Assembly: GCF_001659605.2 (NCBI RefSeq)
Contig: NC_035168.2
Coordinates: forward strand, 10,724,292-10,788,291
DNA: 64,000 nt
Source of the DNA: Manihot esculenta
Taxonomy: Eukaryota > Streptophyta > Magnoliopsida > Malpighiales > Euphorbiaceae
Direction of reading: 5' to 3'
The notes under the pieces were generated by a model. That model was not told where the DNA came from and did no database searches. It saw nothing but the letters and a program-made list of their open reading frames with translations. This document shows, in pieces, positions 35,193 to 49,161 of the stretch (positions within the stretch are counted from its first letter, which is position 1; each line of letters opens with the position of its first letter). Position numbers and translations under genes: made by a program.

Positions 35193-37326
35193 TGTAATGA
35201 CCCGGAAACCGGACCGCTATTGGCGCTAGGATCCAGATCGGCATAAGGCCGTCGGGACCCGTAGCAAGCCTAACATACATCCTGTATACCTGTTAAATCC
35301 CATACATGATCAATCATATACATAAAACTTTAAACTTTTTCTTTCATTTACCAAGCTTAATCTGTGCATGCACAAACTCATAATCATAAAACCTCACACT
35401 GGAGCCCTCATCAAATGCTCCAATGGGGTAATATATCATACATTAAGCTTGGTTTACATAAAATATCATTAAAACATTTCATAGATCATGCGAAAAAGGG
35501 ATTAACTTTACATACTAAGGTCAAACACAACTCTAAACCTCAATATCATCATTACATTACATGACTGTTCAACACTTTACATTACAATGTCTTTTTCATG
35601 TCCACATCTAGCTATTACATAAAACATGACATGACTTTACTCTTGCTGACATCCTGGTCTATCCCGTACCTGCACACCTGGGGGGTTAAGGGAATGGGGT
35701 GAGCTAAAAAGCCCAGTGAGCAGAACCATAAAACATTATCATAAGTCATGCTTTCATGTAATGCATCACAACACATACAATTCACATCACGGATGGACTT
35801 GTCACCAATAGCCCTCTAATTCCAATGTGCCCGGCCCTCGACGGGGCTCCGCAGGACTTCCTCTTAATCATCACACAATGCCAAGACGCGTGGACATGGG
35901 TAGCCCTAGACTTTCATTAATCATCATACATAAATAAATGCCAGGACGCGTGGACATGGGCAGCCTTGGACTTTCATTAATCATCATACATATTGAGGGC
36001 TAATGGGTCATCCAACATCCATCTACATCAACAACAAAGGATACAATGCATCATCTTCGTGAATTCTAATGCAATACAACCTAATATAAACATGGCATTC
36101 ATGATGCATGAAACATGCTAAAATCTTTCATTATTTAAGATATATTTTAGTTCTACTCACCTCAAGCTAGTTCTGACAAGACACTGAAGCAGCTATCTCA
36201 CAGCTGGGGTCCTCGGTTCCTCGGGTCCGAACCTACACAAGTGGACTCAAATGAGGGACCAAACATACATGAACATGACTCTAAAATACTCCCCAAAAAC
36301 CCCCTAAAACACCTTAAAACAATCGTATAAATCATGCAAAGGAAGGCTGAATAGGGCACTTTCAGTGGCAGGTTCGGCGGCCGAAAGTCCCTCCAGAGCC
36401 GAAACTCGTGCATGTTCGGCGGCACCTTCGGCGGCCAAAATTCCCTTCCAGAGCCGAAAGTCCAACTTTCGAGGGCAGGGTTCGGCAGCCGAAAGCTTGC
36501 CTTCACAGGCAGGTTCGGCAGCCGAAAGTCCTTCGGCTGCCAAACCTGAGTTCTTCCAAAGGGTAGAACTCAGCCTCCTCATGCACACTTTGCCTCACAA
36601 ACCATTCAATCATGCATTTAGCTATTCTACAACATGTATACACAAGCAAATAAGCATATAGGGGTCTCAAACTAACCTAAACCCCAACACAAACACATAT
36701 AACAACTCATACAACATTCATCAACCATAAACTTAACATTAACCTAAACATGCATTTCTACCTAAAAAATCTCATAAAACTTGTTTAAAACATGGAATAA
36801 GCTAAAGATCTACTTTTACCTCTTAAAAATCGAGAGGGGAGATGACCTAAACTTGGAGAAATGGAGGAAGAGAGCTCCTGGGTCTCCAAGCTTCAAATAT
36901 TGATCTTAGCTCCAAAAATCTTCAAAACCAAGCTAGAACTCGTTAAAACTTGAAAAATTTGAGGAAAATCATCAAAACCAACCATGGGAGGGCATGGACT
37001 CACCGTTGGCCGAAAATAGGGGAGAAACTCGCCTATTTTCGGCCATGGAGCCTCTTATAGGTGGCTGGCTAGGCCACCTTCGGAAGCCGAAGGTGATTCC
37101 AAAACTCATGCATGTTTGGCGGCCGAACATGAGGTTCGGCGGCCGAACCTGGATTTTCCCTCTATGGTCTTTTTCATTCAAAACTCAATTTCTTTCTTAT
37201 TTAAAACCATAAAATACATAAAAACGTTTTAGAAAAAACATATTCTTACCCTTCTAGAGTGTCCCGACATCCGAGATTCCACCGGACGGTAGGAATTCCG
37301 ATACCGGAGTCTAGCCGGGTATTACA
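35193..37326 (-). repeat. Solo LTR of the chromovirus family, copy 1
   Basis: It starts TGTAATGACCCGG and ends GCCGGGTATTACA, with perfect flanking gaaaa (35188-35192 and 37327-37331). It aligns end to end with the LTRs at 51316 and 58833: 'gctaggatccagatcgg' block, copy-number hairpin region, and two clusters of TTCGGC-G-GCCGAA. The 2134 bp have no internal element on either side, so internal sequences were lost, presumably by recombination between LTRs. By alignment its transcription would run on the minus strand. SAAEP-rich frames are the inverted-repeat clusters read as protein. Confidence 0.92.
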
Positions 37327-37331
37327 GAAAA

Positions 37332-39040
37332 TTTTAAATTAAAAAGAATTAAATTATTTCATTTCAAATAAGAGAATTATTAAAAAAAATTAACTGAATT
37401 GAATTTTTATAAAATATTTGATACCAAATGAAGGATAAATTTTAATATAATTCAATTTAAAATTTATAAATTTATTCTCTTTTTCCTTAAATTTCCAAAG
37501 CCTATTATTTTTGTTTATCTTCATATGATTTGTTGCAAAAGACTATAGGTTCGGTTTCTTTCTATTTGTTAGTAATTTCAATAGAAATTATGGCAAATTT
37601 CATATTTATTGCTAAAATTTTCCTTCTAAAGATTTTATCAGATAATAACGAGGCAAAGACTTTTGCACCAAAATTTCAGAGTTTCTTCTATATTTAGAAT
37701 CTTACACCTTGCAGGACAATATAATTCATATTTTTTAATAACTCAAAGGCCTCAAGCCCATGACACAATGATACATGACTTTTTCGTATATTGCCAAAAT
37801 CAACCAACAATAGCAAATTATAAATTTTAGCTCACATATTTAAGATTTTCTACAATTCTTTAAAAATTAAATACATTATAAGAATTCCACAAACATTCCC
37901 TAAAAGTCTTTAATTATAGTATATTGCTATAGCAAATAATTTTACTCATTTATAGTCATTCTAATATATTCAATAATATATTAAGCTAAATATAAAATGA
38001 TAATTTAAGTTTAGGCTTACCAATGCTAATTTTGATATCTGAAATGCGTTCGGAGCGTTTAAAAATAGTAGAAAAATCTATAATATTGATCCCTTTTGGA
38101 GAATAGTTTTGGAGACCATGCATCCAGACCAAAATTGTAGTCCGGGACGCCTGTAGAATATCTCTGAAACGAAGGTACCTACATGAAGCTCATAATACCA
38201 CAGATAAGAATATATTTTTATTTCATAAAAAACATGATTCTAAGGATTCAAAAACTCGTAGTCAAACTTATGGGTCTTCAAAATTTTTTGGTGTCAAAAA
38301 ATTATGAAATTAGTATCCACATGAAGATCTCAATGAGTATGACACGCTGGTAACCTTAGATTTTTGATAGGATGTCTGGTTTCAGATTAATTTTAAGAGA
38401 AAATTAAAAGGATCATAAATTTTGAATGCTTGTCTAGCGATGAAGGCGGGCAAAATTGATATCTATGTAAAGTTTGTAAGGAGCGAAATAAAAAAAGTCT
38501 AATCTTGTTGGAAATCGTGGTCGGAGGTGGAAAAAATCAAGAGAAAATTGATGGGAAGGAAAAGGGAAGAAAAAGAAAAAAGAAAGAAGGAAGAAGAAAT
38601 TGGAGGGGTTGCACGAGAGAGGACAAAAAGGAGGTGGTCCCGTTTAATTCAACCGATCTCATTTGATTAGTTTGATTAGAGCAATCTGATCTGATTGGTT
38701 TGATTTGAACAATCCGATTTATTTTAGGACTATTTTAATTTATAATTTTATTTTTAGTCTTTTTGCTCTGTCTTATAACTATAAATGAGTTTAGAAAAAA
38801 TTTTAAAAATTTATGGAAGTCCGAGAAAAATTTTAAAATACAAAACTAAATTTAAAACTTTCCATGTACTATTTAAATAATTTAAAATAAATTCTCAAAA
38901 TTGTATACAATAAAATATAAAATTTCAAAAATTAAAAATTAGAAAATTCTCAAGAAGTTTCATAGTAAATTTAAATTTAAAATACCAAATTATTATATTG
39001 ATAATAATAAGGTAAATAAATAAAAAATTTGGGACATTAT
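37332..39040 (-). repeat. Probable LTR remnant of the old chromovirus
   Basis: The internal region of the old element at 39041-48118 should be followed on the minus strand by its 3' LTR, and a polypurine tract at 39041-39053 abuts 'tataatgtccc' (minus strand), a likely decayed TGTAATGTCCC start. The stretch includes a purine-rich block (38530-38630) and 'tccgggacgcctgtagaatatctc' near 38140. The far boundary is not visible, and part may be plain intergenic DNA. Confidence 0.4.
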
Positions 39041-41006
39041 ATTCTTCCCTCCTTAAAGAAATTCTTCCTTGAATTTAAAATAAGGCAAATAAGATAGACT
39101 AGTTACAAAACATGCTAAGATCACAAGTCAAACAAGTGAGGGTAGTTGTCCGCATATCTCTCTCTGATTCCCATTTGCACTCTTCCACAAATTGATTTAT
39201 CCATAAGACCCTAACTATTGGTGTTTGCTTTGACCGAAGTTGACGTATCTAATGATCCATTATAGGCACAGGCTGTTCCTCATATGATAAGTCCTCACAG
39301 ATTTCTACTAAGTCGGATTGTAACAAGTGTGATGGGTCATATACGTACTTACGTAGCATTGAGAAGTGAAACATAGGGTGGACATGTGAAAACTCTGATG
39401 GTAACTCCAATCGATAGACAACTGCCCCAACTTTGCCTATGATTTCAAAAGGTCCCCCATATCGAGGTTGTCAACTTACCTTTCTTTTCAAATCTCATCA
39501 CTCCCTTCATAGGGGAGACTTTCAGAAATACATAATCTCCAATTGCAAACTCCACATCTCGCCTCTTACGGTCTGCATTACTTTTTTTTTTTTTTACTTA
39601 AAGATGTTTTTAACTGTTTCTTGATCAAAGATACCTTTTCTACTATATATTGAACCAAGTCAACAGTATAAACCTTGACTTCACCAACTTCTTTTCAATA
39701 TAAAGAGGTTCTGCATTTTCTTCCATAAAGAGCCTCATAAGGTGTCATACTGATATTGGAATTATAACTATTATCATAAGCAAACTCCACCAATGGCAGT
39801 TGATCATCCCATTGGCCACTAAAATCCATGACAGAAATACAAAGCATATCTTTTAATGTTTGAATAGTCCTCTCGGATTGTTCATCAGTCTGCAGGTAGA
39901 AGACTGTACTAAAATTCAACCGAGTGCCAAGTGCCTCCTGTAACTCCTTCCAAAACTGAGAAGTGAATTGAAGTCCTCTATTTGATTATAGAAGTTGGAA
40001 TTCCATGCAATCTAACTATCTATCGAACATACAACTTAACATACTGAGCAATTGAATGGGTCATTTTCACATTTAAAATGTGAGCTGACTTAGACGAGCG
40101 ATCTACAATTACCCTATAGAAGTTGGAATTCCATGCAATCTAACTATCTCTCAAACATACAACTTAACATACTGAATAACTGAATGGGTCATTTTCATAT
40201 TTAAAATGTGAGCTAACTTAGTCAAGCGATCTACAATTATCCAAATGGAGTTATATTCTCTAGTAGTACGAGGCAACCTAGATACAAAGTCCATCATGAT
40301 CATTTCTCATTTCCATTATAGAATAGGGATCTCTTGAAGCTTCCCTGAAAGTCTTTGATGTTCAAACTTCACTTTCTGACATGTTAGGCACTTAGATATA
40401 AATTTTTGCAATATCTTGCTTCATGCCATTCCGCTAATACTTGTCTTTCATATCATGATACATTTTTGTAGACCTAGGGTGAATAGTGTAGGGTGTGTAA
40501 TGTGCTTCTTGCATGATTTCATTTCTCAAATTATCTAATCAGGCATATATACCCTTGACCTTTGCATGAGAGTACCATCACCACGAATCCAAAGCGACAA
40601 TCTTCACCCTCTTTTACCTTTTCTACAGTTCCATTAATTGTGGGTCCCTATGCTGCAAAATTCTAATTTTATCTCTAAGATCTAGTTATACTCTGAAATG
40701 TGCTAAGACTATATTTGAACTAGATATATCAAGAGCCAAAACCTGGTCCATAAATTCATATAGTTCTTCTATCAAGGGCCTTTTCTCTGCTGTTATATGT
40801 GCAAGACTACCCGATGATTTTCTACTTAAGGCATCTGCCACCATATTTGCCTTGCCAGGGTGATATTGAATAGTGTAATCATAATCTTTTAAAAGTTTCA
40901 TACATCTCCTTTGCCTTCAATTTAAATCCCTTTGCTAGAAGATATACTTCAAGCCTTTATGATAAGTGTATATCTCACACGTCTCTCCATAAAGATAGTG
41001 CCTCTA

Positions 41007-43095
41007 TGACGGAGCGGTTGTCGAAGCCGGTCAAAATAATCAATTCAGTTATCAACAATAAAAATACTGTAGATAGTGGTGAAAGGATCGTATCCACAGG
41101 GAATTGATACTTATTTACCTTCCTTGAGTAGACCAAATTAAAAAGAGCAGAAAAGAAAAGAAAGTGCAAGTGCATGTAAAGTAAAAATGGGGGGTTTTGA
41201 GATTGATTTGATTAAACTAATGAAAAGAGCAATTAAAAAGAAAGCAGATGATAAATTAAGTGTAAAACAATGGTGGTAAAAGCTCTAGTTGAAGATTCAG
41301 ATTCACTTTAGTTGATGGGATTGATCATTGACTCAAATGTTCCTTTGTTAATTCAATAAATTGGCCATGGAGATTGAAGAAGCTTCTCACATCCATTGTC
41401 TCTCTTTAAGATTAAATCAATTAGAGAAAGTCCTCCAATTAATTACTAATTAACAATTGCCAAAGAACGTCTTTGAGCCTAAGGCCTTTTACAATAGTCA
41501 ATCGCATAAAGAAATAGAGAGAACCAATTCTAGTCACCCACAAGCATGGAGACAACACTAGATCATGCAATTTCCTTGGTTGTGCACCAAGTGTTCTTAT
41601 GGTTGAACAAATCAAGCAATTACGGACTTAAAATCATTCAAACCAATAATATATTAACTTGCAACAAAGAATCAATGGAGATCTTAAATAACAAAGCAAT
41701 AATGTCCTTAAGCATGAAATCACAAGAATACTGAATAACAAAAAGATAAACAATGTAGTCCAAGTCTCTCAATCCACAATACAACTAAAGCTTCACTTGT
41801 TCTTCAACTAGAATGAAAGGTTTCAGCCACTCATGGCTGAAACAAAAACCATAAAGAAAGGTAGAAGAAGAGAAGAAGAAGCCGAAGGTGGTGGAGGCGC
41901 GGCCTTGCTTGATCCGGATGAGAAGGAGAAGATGAGTCTGAAGGGAGTCCAAATTCGTGGCTACCAAAGAGAGTACCTTTTTATAGAGTTGTGGTGCTGC
42001 CTAGGTCTTCCTAATTAGTGTAGAGGCTGCCCAAGGTGCTGCCCGAACTCAACTTGCTGCCCAAGTTGTTGCAGAAGAGGAAGATGGAGATAATCAAGGC
42101 TTTCAGATGGAAGGTGGTGCGCAGATGGCCTTCAGAATAGGAAAGGAGCGTACCTTATGCCTGAAAAGGAAGGAAGAGCGATCCAAGGATGCCAATAGAG
42201 GAAGAAAAGTCGTGGCTTGCTCTGCAGGAGAGAGGCATGCGCGCAGATGGTGCTGAATGGGAAAGAGGTGCGCGGATCAAGCTCTGCAGAAGAGGTAGGC
42301 GCGCGGATGCTTCTGAATAGGAAGTATTTGCTGTCCAAACTTCCTATTTAGATGGAGCCTCTTTTGAATTATGAATCTGGACTGAATAAAGGCTAAGTGC
42401 ATTGAGATTTCCTTCCTGAATAGAGAGTGGTGCGCGGATCATGTTGCAAAAGGCAAGTAGTGCGCAGTTATTGAATGCAAGAGGGAAAGTGGATCTGCCG
42501 AGTCTTTCCCTTTTAGACGGAGCCTTCATTTGAATTTTAAACGCTGAACGCAGAAGAGGCAAGTGTGCCTTGATGAGACTTTGCTGCCTAAATTGGAAGA
42601 TTTGACTGCTGCAGTATGTGCACATCTTTGAATAAGGAAAGAAAGATCTGCGATTCGAAATTCAAATAATTTCCTGACTGAGCTTTCCTTATTTACTTTT
42701 GTCTCTGCACTTTCCTCATTTGAAGACTTTCCTTTTCTGAAAACCTGCCTTATTTGAAAACTTTTCTTTCTTGGCACATGTTCTAAATAAGGCAGGAAAG
42801 ATTCTGCAGTTCGAATTTCGGGCAGTTTGCTGATTGTGCTGTCTGACTCTTTCCTTATTTGGCACTTTCCATATATGAAAACTTTCCTTATTTGGAACTT
42901 TCCATATATGAAAACTTTCCTTTTCTGGAACTTTCCATATTTGGCCCTTTTTTGCAGTTTTAAGAGCATTTTTTCCAGATTGTCTTTTCACACCTAAAAT
43001 CTGCAAAACATGAACAAAATCACAAAATTAGGCAGAAAAGGTGCAAATAAACATCATTAATATCATGATAAAGTGGGCTAAAATATGCTCTGTCA
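41007..43095. mobile_element. Non-coding TG...CA element with 5-bp target duplication (solo-LTR-like), copy 2
   Basis: It starts TGACGGAGCGGTTGTCG and ends ATATGCTCTGTCA, with ctcta on both sides (41002-41006 and 43096-43100). The 9-bp ends TGACGGAGC and GCTCTGTCA are near-perfect inverted repeats. It splits the RNase H of the old chromovirus, and removing it with one ctcta restores the gene alignment. The 2089 bp are non-coding. Simple repeats of 'tttccttatttggaactttccatatatgaaaac' lie at 42840-42950. It shares its 5' half with copy 1 at 11353. Confidence 0.75.
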
Positions 43096-43886
43096 CTCTA
43101 TATCTTTAGTGCAAAAATTACAGCCATCATTTCAAGATTATGCGTGGAATAATTTTGTTCATGTTTCTTCAATTGTCGGAATGCATAAGCTACCACTTTA
43201 CTATGCTGCATCAAAACACAACCCAACCTAACTCTAGATGCATCACAGTACACTGTATCTTCGCCTCCACTAAATGGTAAAGTCAAGACAGGGGCTATAG
43301 TTAAACAATTCTTAAGCTTTTTGAAAGCTCTCTTCGCAAGCATCAGACCAAATAAAATTCACATTCTTTTGTGTCAAATGGGTAAAAGGAGTTGCAATTT
43401 TGGAGAAATCATGCGCAAATCATCGATAATACCCAGCTAAGCCAAGAAAACTCCATATCTCTATAACATAGTAAGCCTTAACCAATTAGTTACTGTCTCT
43501 ATCTTCTTAGGATCAAATTGAATGCCTTCTTTAGAAACCATATGTCCCAAGAAATATATACTCTAAATCAGAACTCACATTTAGAAAACTTGGCATAAAG
43601 CTTATGTTCCTCAATGTTTGTAAGACCATCCTCAAATTCCAAGCATGCTCCTCTTCAATTCAAGAATATACAAGATATCATCTATGAATACAATTATAAA
43701 CAGTCTAGAAATAGCCTAAACGCCGTATTCATTAGGTCCATAAAAGCTGCTGGTGCATTATTGAGTCCAAAAGACATTACCAAAAACTCATAATGTTATC
43801 GAGTTTGAAAAGTTATCTTTTGTAGATCCTCCCTTTGTATCCTCAATTGATGATAGCCTAACCTTAGGTCAATTTTAGAGAAGTAT

Positions 43887-45938
43887 TGTAACAGCCCGAA
43901 AACCGAACTGCTACCGGCGCTAGGATCCAGATTGGCTTAAGGCCGCCGGGACCCGTAGCAAGCCTACTGTGAACTCTGTGTACCTGTGAAATCCCATACA
44001 TGATCATACATTTTCTGTAAAACTTAAAACTTTTCTCTGTTCCAAGGCTTAACCTGTGCATACACTATCTTTACACTGTAAACCACTGCTAGAGCTCTCG
44101 TCTTTGCTCTAGGTGGGCTAACTCATATCCTGTTAAGCCTGGGTTTTCATACATATAACATAAAAACATTTACATAAAAGATCATGTATACAAAAGGATT
44201 ATAACTCATAAGGTCAAGCATCATCTATACAACATACACTATCTGTGACAATTACATGTCCACACTAGCTATTACATAACTCTTCTCTTTATCTGTACCC
44301 TGCTGATCTCTCTGGACTCTGAACCTGCAAGACTGGGGTTAAGGGAGAGGGGTGAGCTATACTAGCCCAGTGAGTAGTACATATAAAACATGTTATAAAA
44401 CATGATCTCATGGAATGCATCACAACACAAGTAAATCACATAATCTCAGACGGACTAATTCAAAATTCCCCCACATTGCCCGGCCCGCGAAGGAGCTCCT
44501 CAGGTCTTCATTCAGCACCCTATGGTACCGTGTGCCCGGCCCTTTCAGGGCTCCTCAGGTCTTCATTTAGGGGGCTAATGAATCCAAGCTACGCCCGATC
44601 TGTACATGCACTGATTAATGCAACATCTTCGTGCTCATTAATGCAATACTATAAACATGGTATAAATGATGCATGAAACATGCTAAAAATGTTTGAGTTC
44701 TCATAGTAAAAGATTTAGTTCAGTTCCACTCACCTCTGGCTGACTCTGTACTGACTCTGCAGGTTCTGAAGCAGTGCTCACTGCTGAACTCCTTGGTTCC
44801 TCTGGTCCGTTCCTACACAGGTGGACTGAAATGAGGGACCAAACTAACTCAAGAACATCTCTAAGCAACTCCCCAAAAACCCTAGAACAATCACATAAAA
44901 CATGCAAAAGAAAGCTGGACAGGGCACTTTCGGCGGCAGGTTCGGCGGCCGAAACTCCCCTCCAGAGATGAAACTCATGTATGTTCGGCGGCACCTTCGG
45001 CAGCCGAAAGTCTCGTCCAGAGATGAAACTCAACCTTCGGCAGCACTTTCGGCGGCCGAACCTTGCCTCCAGAGACGAAAGTCCAAAGGTTCGGGGGCAA
45101 GCTTTGGCAGCCGAAACTGCCTCCACAAGGGGTTCGGCGGTCGAACCTGGTTTTGCCCGTTGGGCAGAAACCTGCTCTGTTTCATGCAAACTTCACCCAA
45201 AACCTATTCAACATGCATAGCAACTACTCCCAACTAGCATATACCATATAACATGCATAAAGAGGTCTACACCTCTCCTAACACCTCCAACAAACATATC
45301 AAACAACACTTAACCATGCTGATACACCAAAATCCTCAAAAACCTCCCTTAACCTAAACATGCATAACTACCCATACACCTCCCATAAAACCTTCAAAAT
45401 CAAGAAAGGAAGTTCAGGATCTTCACTTACCTCTTCCAAACAAGAGATTGAACGATCCCTACGTGGAGATATGAAGAAATCCTCTCTCAAACTCTCCAAG
45501 CTTCTAAACTTGCTCTTTTGCTCAAAAACTTCAAAACCACATGAAAATCCATCAAAACCATGAAAGATTTGAGAAAACACATAAATCACTCAAGGAAGAT
45601 CAAGTCTCACCTCAGCTTGTGCAAATGGAAAGAAAATCTTATCCATTTGACCGACCTAGGGCCTTTTATAGTTGGCTGGCCAGACCAACTACGACGGCCG
45701 AATGAGAATCCCGAATGCCATGCACGTTCAGCGGCCGAAAGTCACCTTCGGCGGCCGAACCTTGGCTTTTATGCCTTGGTGCTTTTCTTGCAAAACCTTA
45801 CTTCTTTAAACACTTTAAAACATGAAAACGCTTTCAAAACATAGCAAAACATAATCCGTACCTTGTTAGAGGATTTCGACATCAGAAATTCCACCGGACT
45901 ACAGGACTTCCGACGCCGAACTCTAGCCGGGTATTACA
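43887..45938 (-). repeat. Solo LTR of the chromovirus family, copy 2
   Basis: It starts TGTAACAGCCCG and ends GCCGGGTATTACA, with perfect agtat duplication (43882-43886 and 45939-45943). It sits in the RT region of the old chromovirus. It carries the same landmarks as the other copies: 'gcgctaggatccagatt', two 'cccggccc...ggctcctcaggtcttcattta' hairpin units, and TTCGGC-G-GCCGAA clusters at 44930-45150 and 45690-45765. Length is 2052 bp. Confidence 0.92.
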
Positions 45939-48118
45939 AGTATTGAGTCCTTTGCAATTGATCAAATAAGTCACCAATTTGAGGAAGTAGATATTTATCC
46001 TTAACTGTTACCTTATTCAACTGTCTATAATCAATATACAGCCTTAAAGATTCATCCTTCTTTCTCACAAATAAGATGGGAGTACCCCAGGGTGATGTGC
46101 TCGGTTGGATAAACCCATTTTCTAACAACTCCTGCAACTGCTCTTTTAATTCTTTAAGCTCTAATGGGGCCATCCTATATGGTGGCATCGAGATGAAATT
46201 TATGTCTGGTATAACATCTATGCAAAGCTCAATTTCTCTCTCAAGAGGCAACCCTGGTAGCTTAGGAAAGACATCAGAAAATTCCTTGACCACAAGAACA
46301 TTATCTACACTAGGACTTTCTATAGAGGTGTTTTTCATTATCGCCAAATAACCTTGACAGCCTCGCCTCAACTCGTCTTAGCATTAATAGCTGATACTAG
46401 GTTATAAGGTGCCAAATTCCTAATACCATCAAAATTAAACTTCTTAATTCCTAGAATGTGAAATATGACTCTTATTTCTACAATCTAGTGTGGTATAGTG
46501 GGCAAACAACCAATCCATCCCTAAGTTACATCAAAATCCATCATTAGGAGAGGAATCAAATCTATAGAAAGATCTTTGCCATCTACTCTCACCAAACAAC
46601 CAGGAAAAACTATAGCCACAATTATAGCATCATTTAGAGGAGTAGCTACTAAGAATAGATATTCTAAAGCTATAAAACTCCTATTAAACATTGAAGCAAA
46701 AACAGGAGAAACAAATGAGTGTGTAACACCCAAATCTACTAACACTCATGCTTCTAAAGAAAAGAATTGAAGAATACCTGCTACCATCACATTTGATGTT
46801 TGTGCATCATGATGAGTAAGGCTAAAAACTTTGGCCTATCCCCTACTGGTCTGTGTTGAACTTTGTGCTTGTCCTCTACCACCCCTTCTGCCACTCATAC
46901 TATGACCCCTATAGCCTCGACCTTGTTAACTACTAAATTGGATACCTGGTATGCTAAGAGTACTAAGAAACATTGGTCTGGGAGTATTACCAACTGAACC
47001 CAGTGATCTAGTCCGCTACTCATTAAAGATAGGACAATCTTTGGCAAAATGTCCCATTTTTTCACATCTGAAACAATTCCTTGTACTCATCAGACAAGAT
47101 CCATGATGAGTCCTACCACATTAAGAGCAAGGTGCAAAGATGATCCTGCAGAGCCATAACTATTGCACCCTAAACCATGTCCACTACTGGAACTATAACT
47201 TGATATGTATGCTCCAAAGGTATGCCTAGTTTCTACCTTCTTATTGCCTCTATTCTTACCTTTGAAGTTACTCTGCCTAGTCCTTTCACTAGCCCCCATG
47301 TGGAATCCACTAAATTGTCCAGAATCCTGATTAGTATGTCCATTGGTTCCAACTTTTCCTTGCCTTCCAGCATCCACTAATTGGTATTTTGCTTTAATTT
47401 GTCTAGCCCGATCAACAACAAGGTCAAATGGTTGATCTGCTAACATCACTAGGGTGGCATATCTCTAATCTAGGATTTTAAGAAATCCTTTGACCTTCAT
47501 GGCCTCTGTGGCAATAGTTGTCAGGGCACATTGACTTAACTCAAGAAATTCAGTAGCATACTCATCTATAGTCCTACCACCCTGCTGTAAAGATTCAAAA
47601 GCCCACTGCTTCATATCTCTAGTGCTCAATAGAATGAATTTGTTAGTGAGCAGTTCTAAAAATTGGCCCCAAGCCAACCCCTCTATCCGTGGAATAACAT
47701 AATCAAACATACACTATCCTGGTAATGCTACCGTAACATGTCGTACACACTCTATTAGACGCTTATCAAATAATCGCATTTTTGTACCCGCCTGTTTGAC
47801 CATATCCAAAAACCTATATGCATCACCAGTGCCATTTTACCTCTCAGTCACCAATTTTTTAAATGCAATAATATGCTTATATGGCTCTTGTGGTGCAGAA
47901 GGGCGCTAAAACATTGCTAGGGTTTGTTGTAGTCCTTGTAGAGCGGCTACCATGGGGTCTGCAAGACCGTAAGCCATCTGTGGGAATGTCTGTTCCTCAA
48001 ACTAGGCAGCTCTAGGTCATTTACCCATCGTCTAAGGATCGAATCCTCATCTGGCACATACACCTTATTTTAAGTCTCTAGCTCATTAGTCATAGGATAT
48101 CATTTACCTTGATGCATT

Positions 48119-49161
48119 TTTCCTAAAATACATCACATTAGTCCTAAAAGAAAGAATGAAAAAAAAATAATAACTAAAAATACAGAAACATAAGATATGA
48201 AGCCGTGTACATATCATCATACCTTATCATGTGTAAGTGGAAGATGAAAGAAATTAATCCACCCAGGATAGAGCCCGAAAAATAAAGCTCGTAATAAGGT
48301 TCAATACCTTATTTATAATAGCTCAGTTTAATTTATTTTATAAAGATTAAAATAAATGAAGTTAATATTTAATTTTTTTCTTCTCTCTCTTCTAACGCAA
48401 TCTGAATTTCTTCATGGTAACAGAGAATAATCATCTTCTCATTGAGAGTTTTTTTTTTTTTTTGCTCTCTAAAAAGGTCTACCAAGAAATAAATATTTTT
48501 TTGAGAATAAGAGTTTATTCACACAATTAATCTTCTATCGGGTTATCCTTTGTGTAGGAGTCGGGTATCTCCTGTTCGTGTGTCGAGCGATCTCCTATTT
48601 TCGTGTGGAACGAAAGGATAACAATTGTAGAATATGTGGATATCCAGATATTTAGGTTCTCAAGTTATTTTTTTCTTATGGAAATACACTGCGATTTTAA
48701 GTAACTCTTATACTGTGAATCTATATGCATGATTTATTTAACTAGTAATGTATGACTATGTGATATTGTCGGTGTATTATTTATTTATTTTGATCCTCAA
48801 AATTTTAATAATTTTCCAACATTATTAAATAAAAATAATTTTATTATATTTTTTAAAAATACAAATAATACAAATAATTTAAACATAAATAATTAAATAA
48901 AATAATTTTAATTAATTGTGCCACAGTCTAATTAAAATCTAGTAAAATACGAGAAAATTTGTAAATTATATAATTTAAAAAATATGTAATTTATGTTATA
49001 AAATAAAGATAAAATAATAGTTTAGATTAAACTAATATATTAAGAGAAAATTGATACGATATAGAAAAAATAATTTTAGAAACGATGGTTCTAATTTGAT
49101 AATTAATTGGAAGCCCTAATTTCAGTCAATTCAAAACAAATCTGAGCTGTTCATTGAATCA
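48119..49161. other. Region upstream of the old chromovirus gag
   Basis: A 5' LTR and primer site of the old element are expected here but no 'tggtatcagagc' complement is found. A GC-richer stretch at 48530-48620 ('ggttatcctttgtgtaggagtcgggtatctcc') could be LTR-derived. Otherwise it is AT-rich, with no gene. Confidence 0.4.

Larger units (their letters stand above)
39041..48118 (-). pseudogene. Old Tekay/Del-type chromovirus gag-pol, broken and twice interrupted
   Basis: Read on minus from about 48118: gag (GGRTIDEYATEFLELS at about 47550), a CCHC knuckle (47040-47085, RCEKMGHFAKDC), protease region (LVDLGVTHSFVSP, 46700s, with Leu in place of the usual Ser/Thr/Pro after the catalytic Asp), RT N-terminus (45939-46371; [13 protein letters not shown]), remaining RT (43340-43886), RNase H (43096-43343 and 40686-41006; [16 protein letters not shown]), integrase (39695-39919; QTDEQSERT keeps the catalytic Glu) and a chromodomain-like end near 39150. 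Many stops and frameshifts are present. Two insertions split it, at 41007-43095 and 43887-45938. A 128-bp tandem duplication lies in the integrase (39989-40244). It is a dead relative of the intact element at 51-61 kb. Confidence 0.88.

Noticed and set aside
36198..36661. Frames with repeated SAAEP/FGGR motifs (also at 44.7-45.2, 52.3-53.4 and 59.8-60.9 kb)
   Set aside because: They come from TTCGGC-G-GCCGAA clusters inside LTRs; the pattern occurs in all LTR copies and on both strands.
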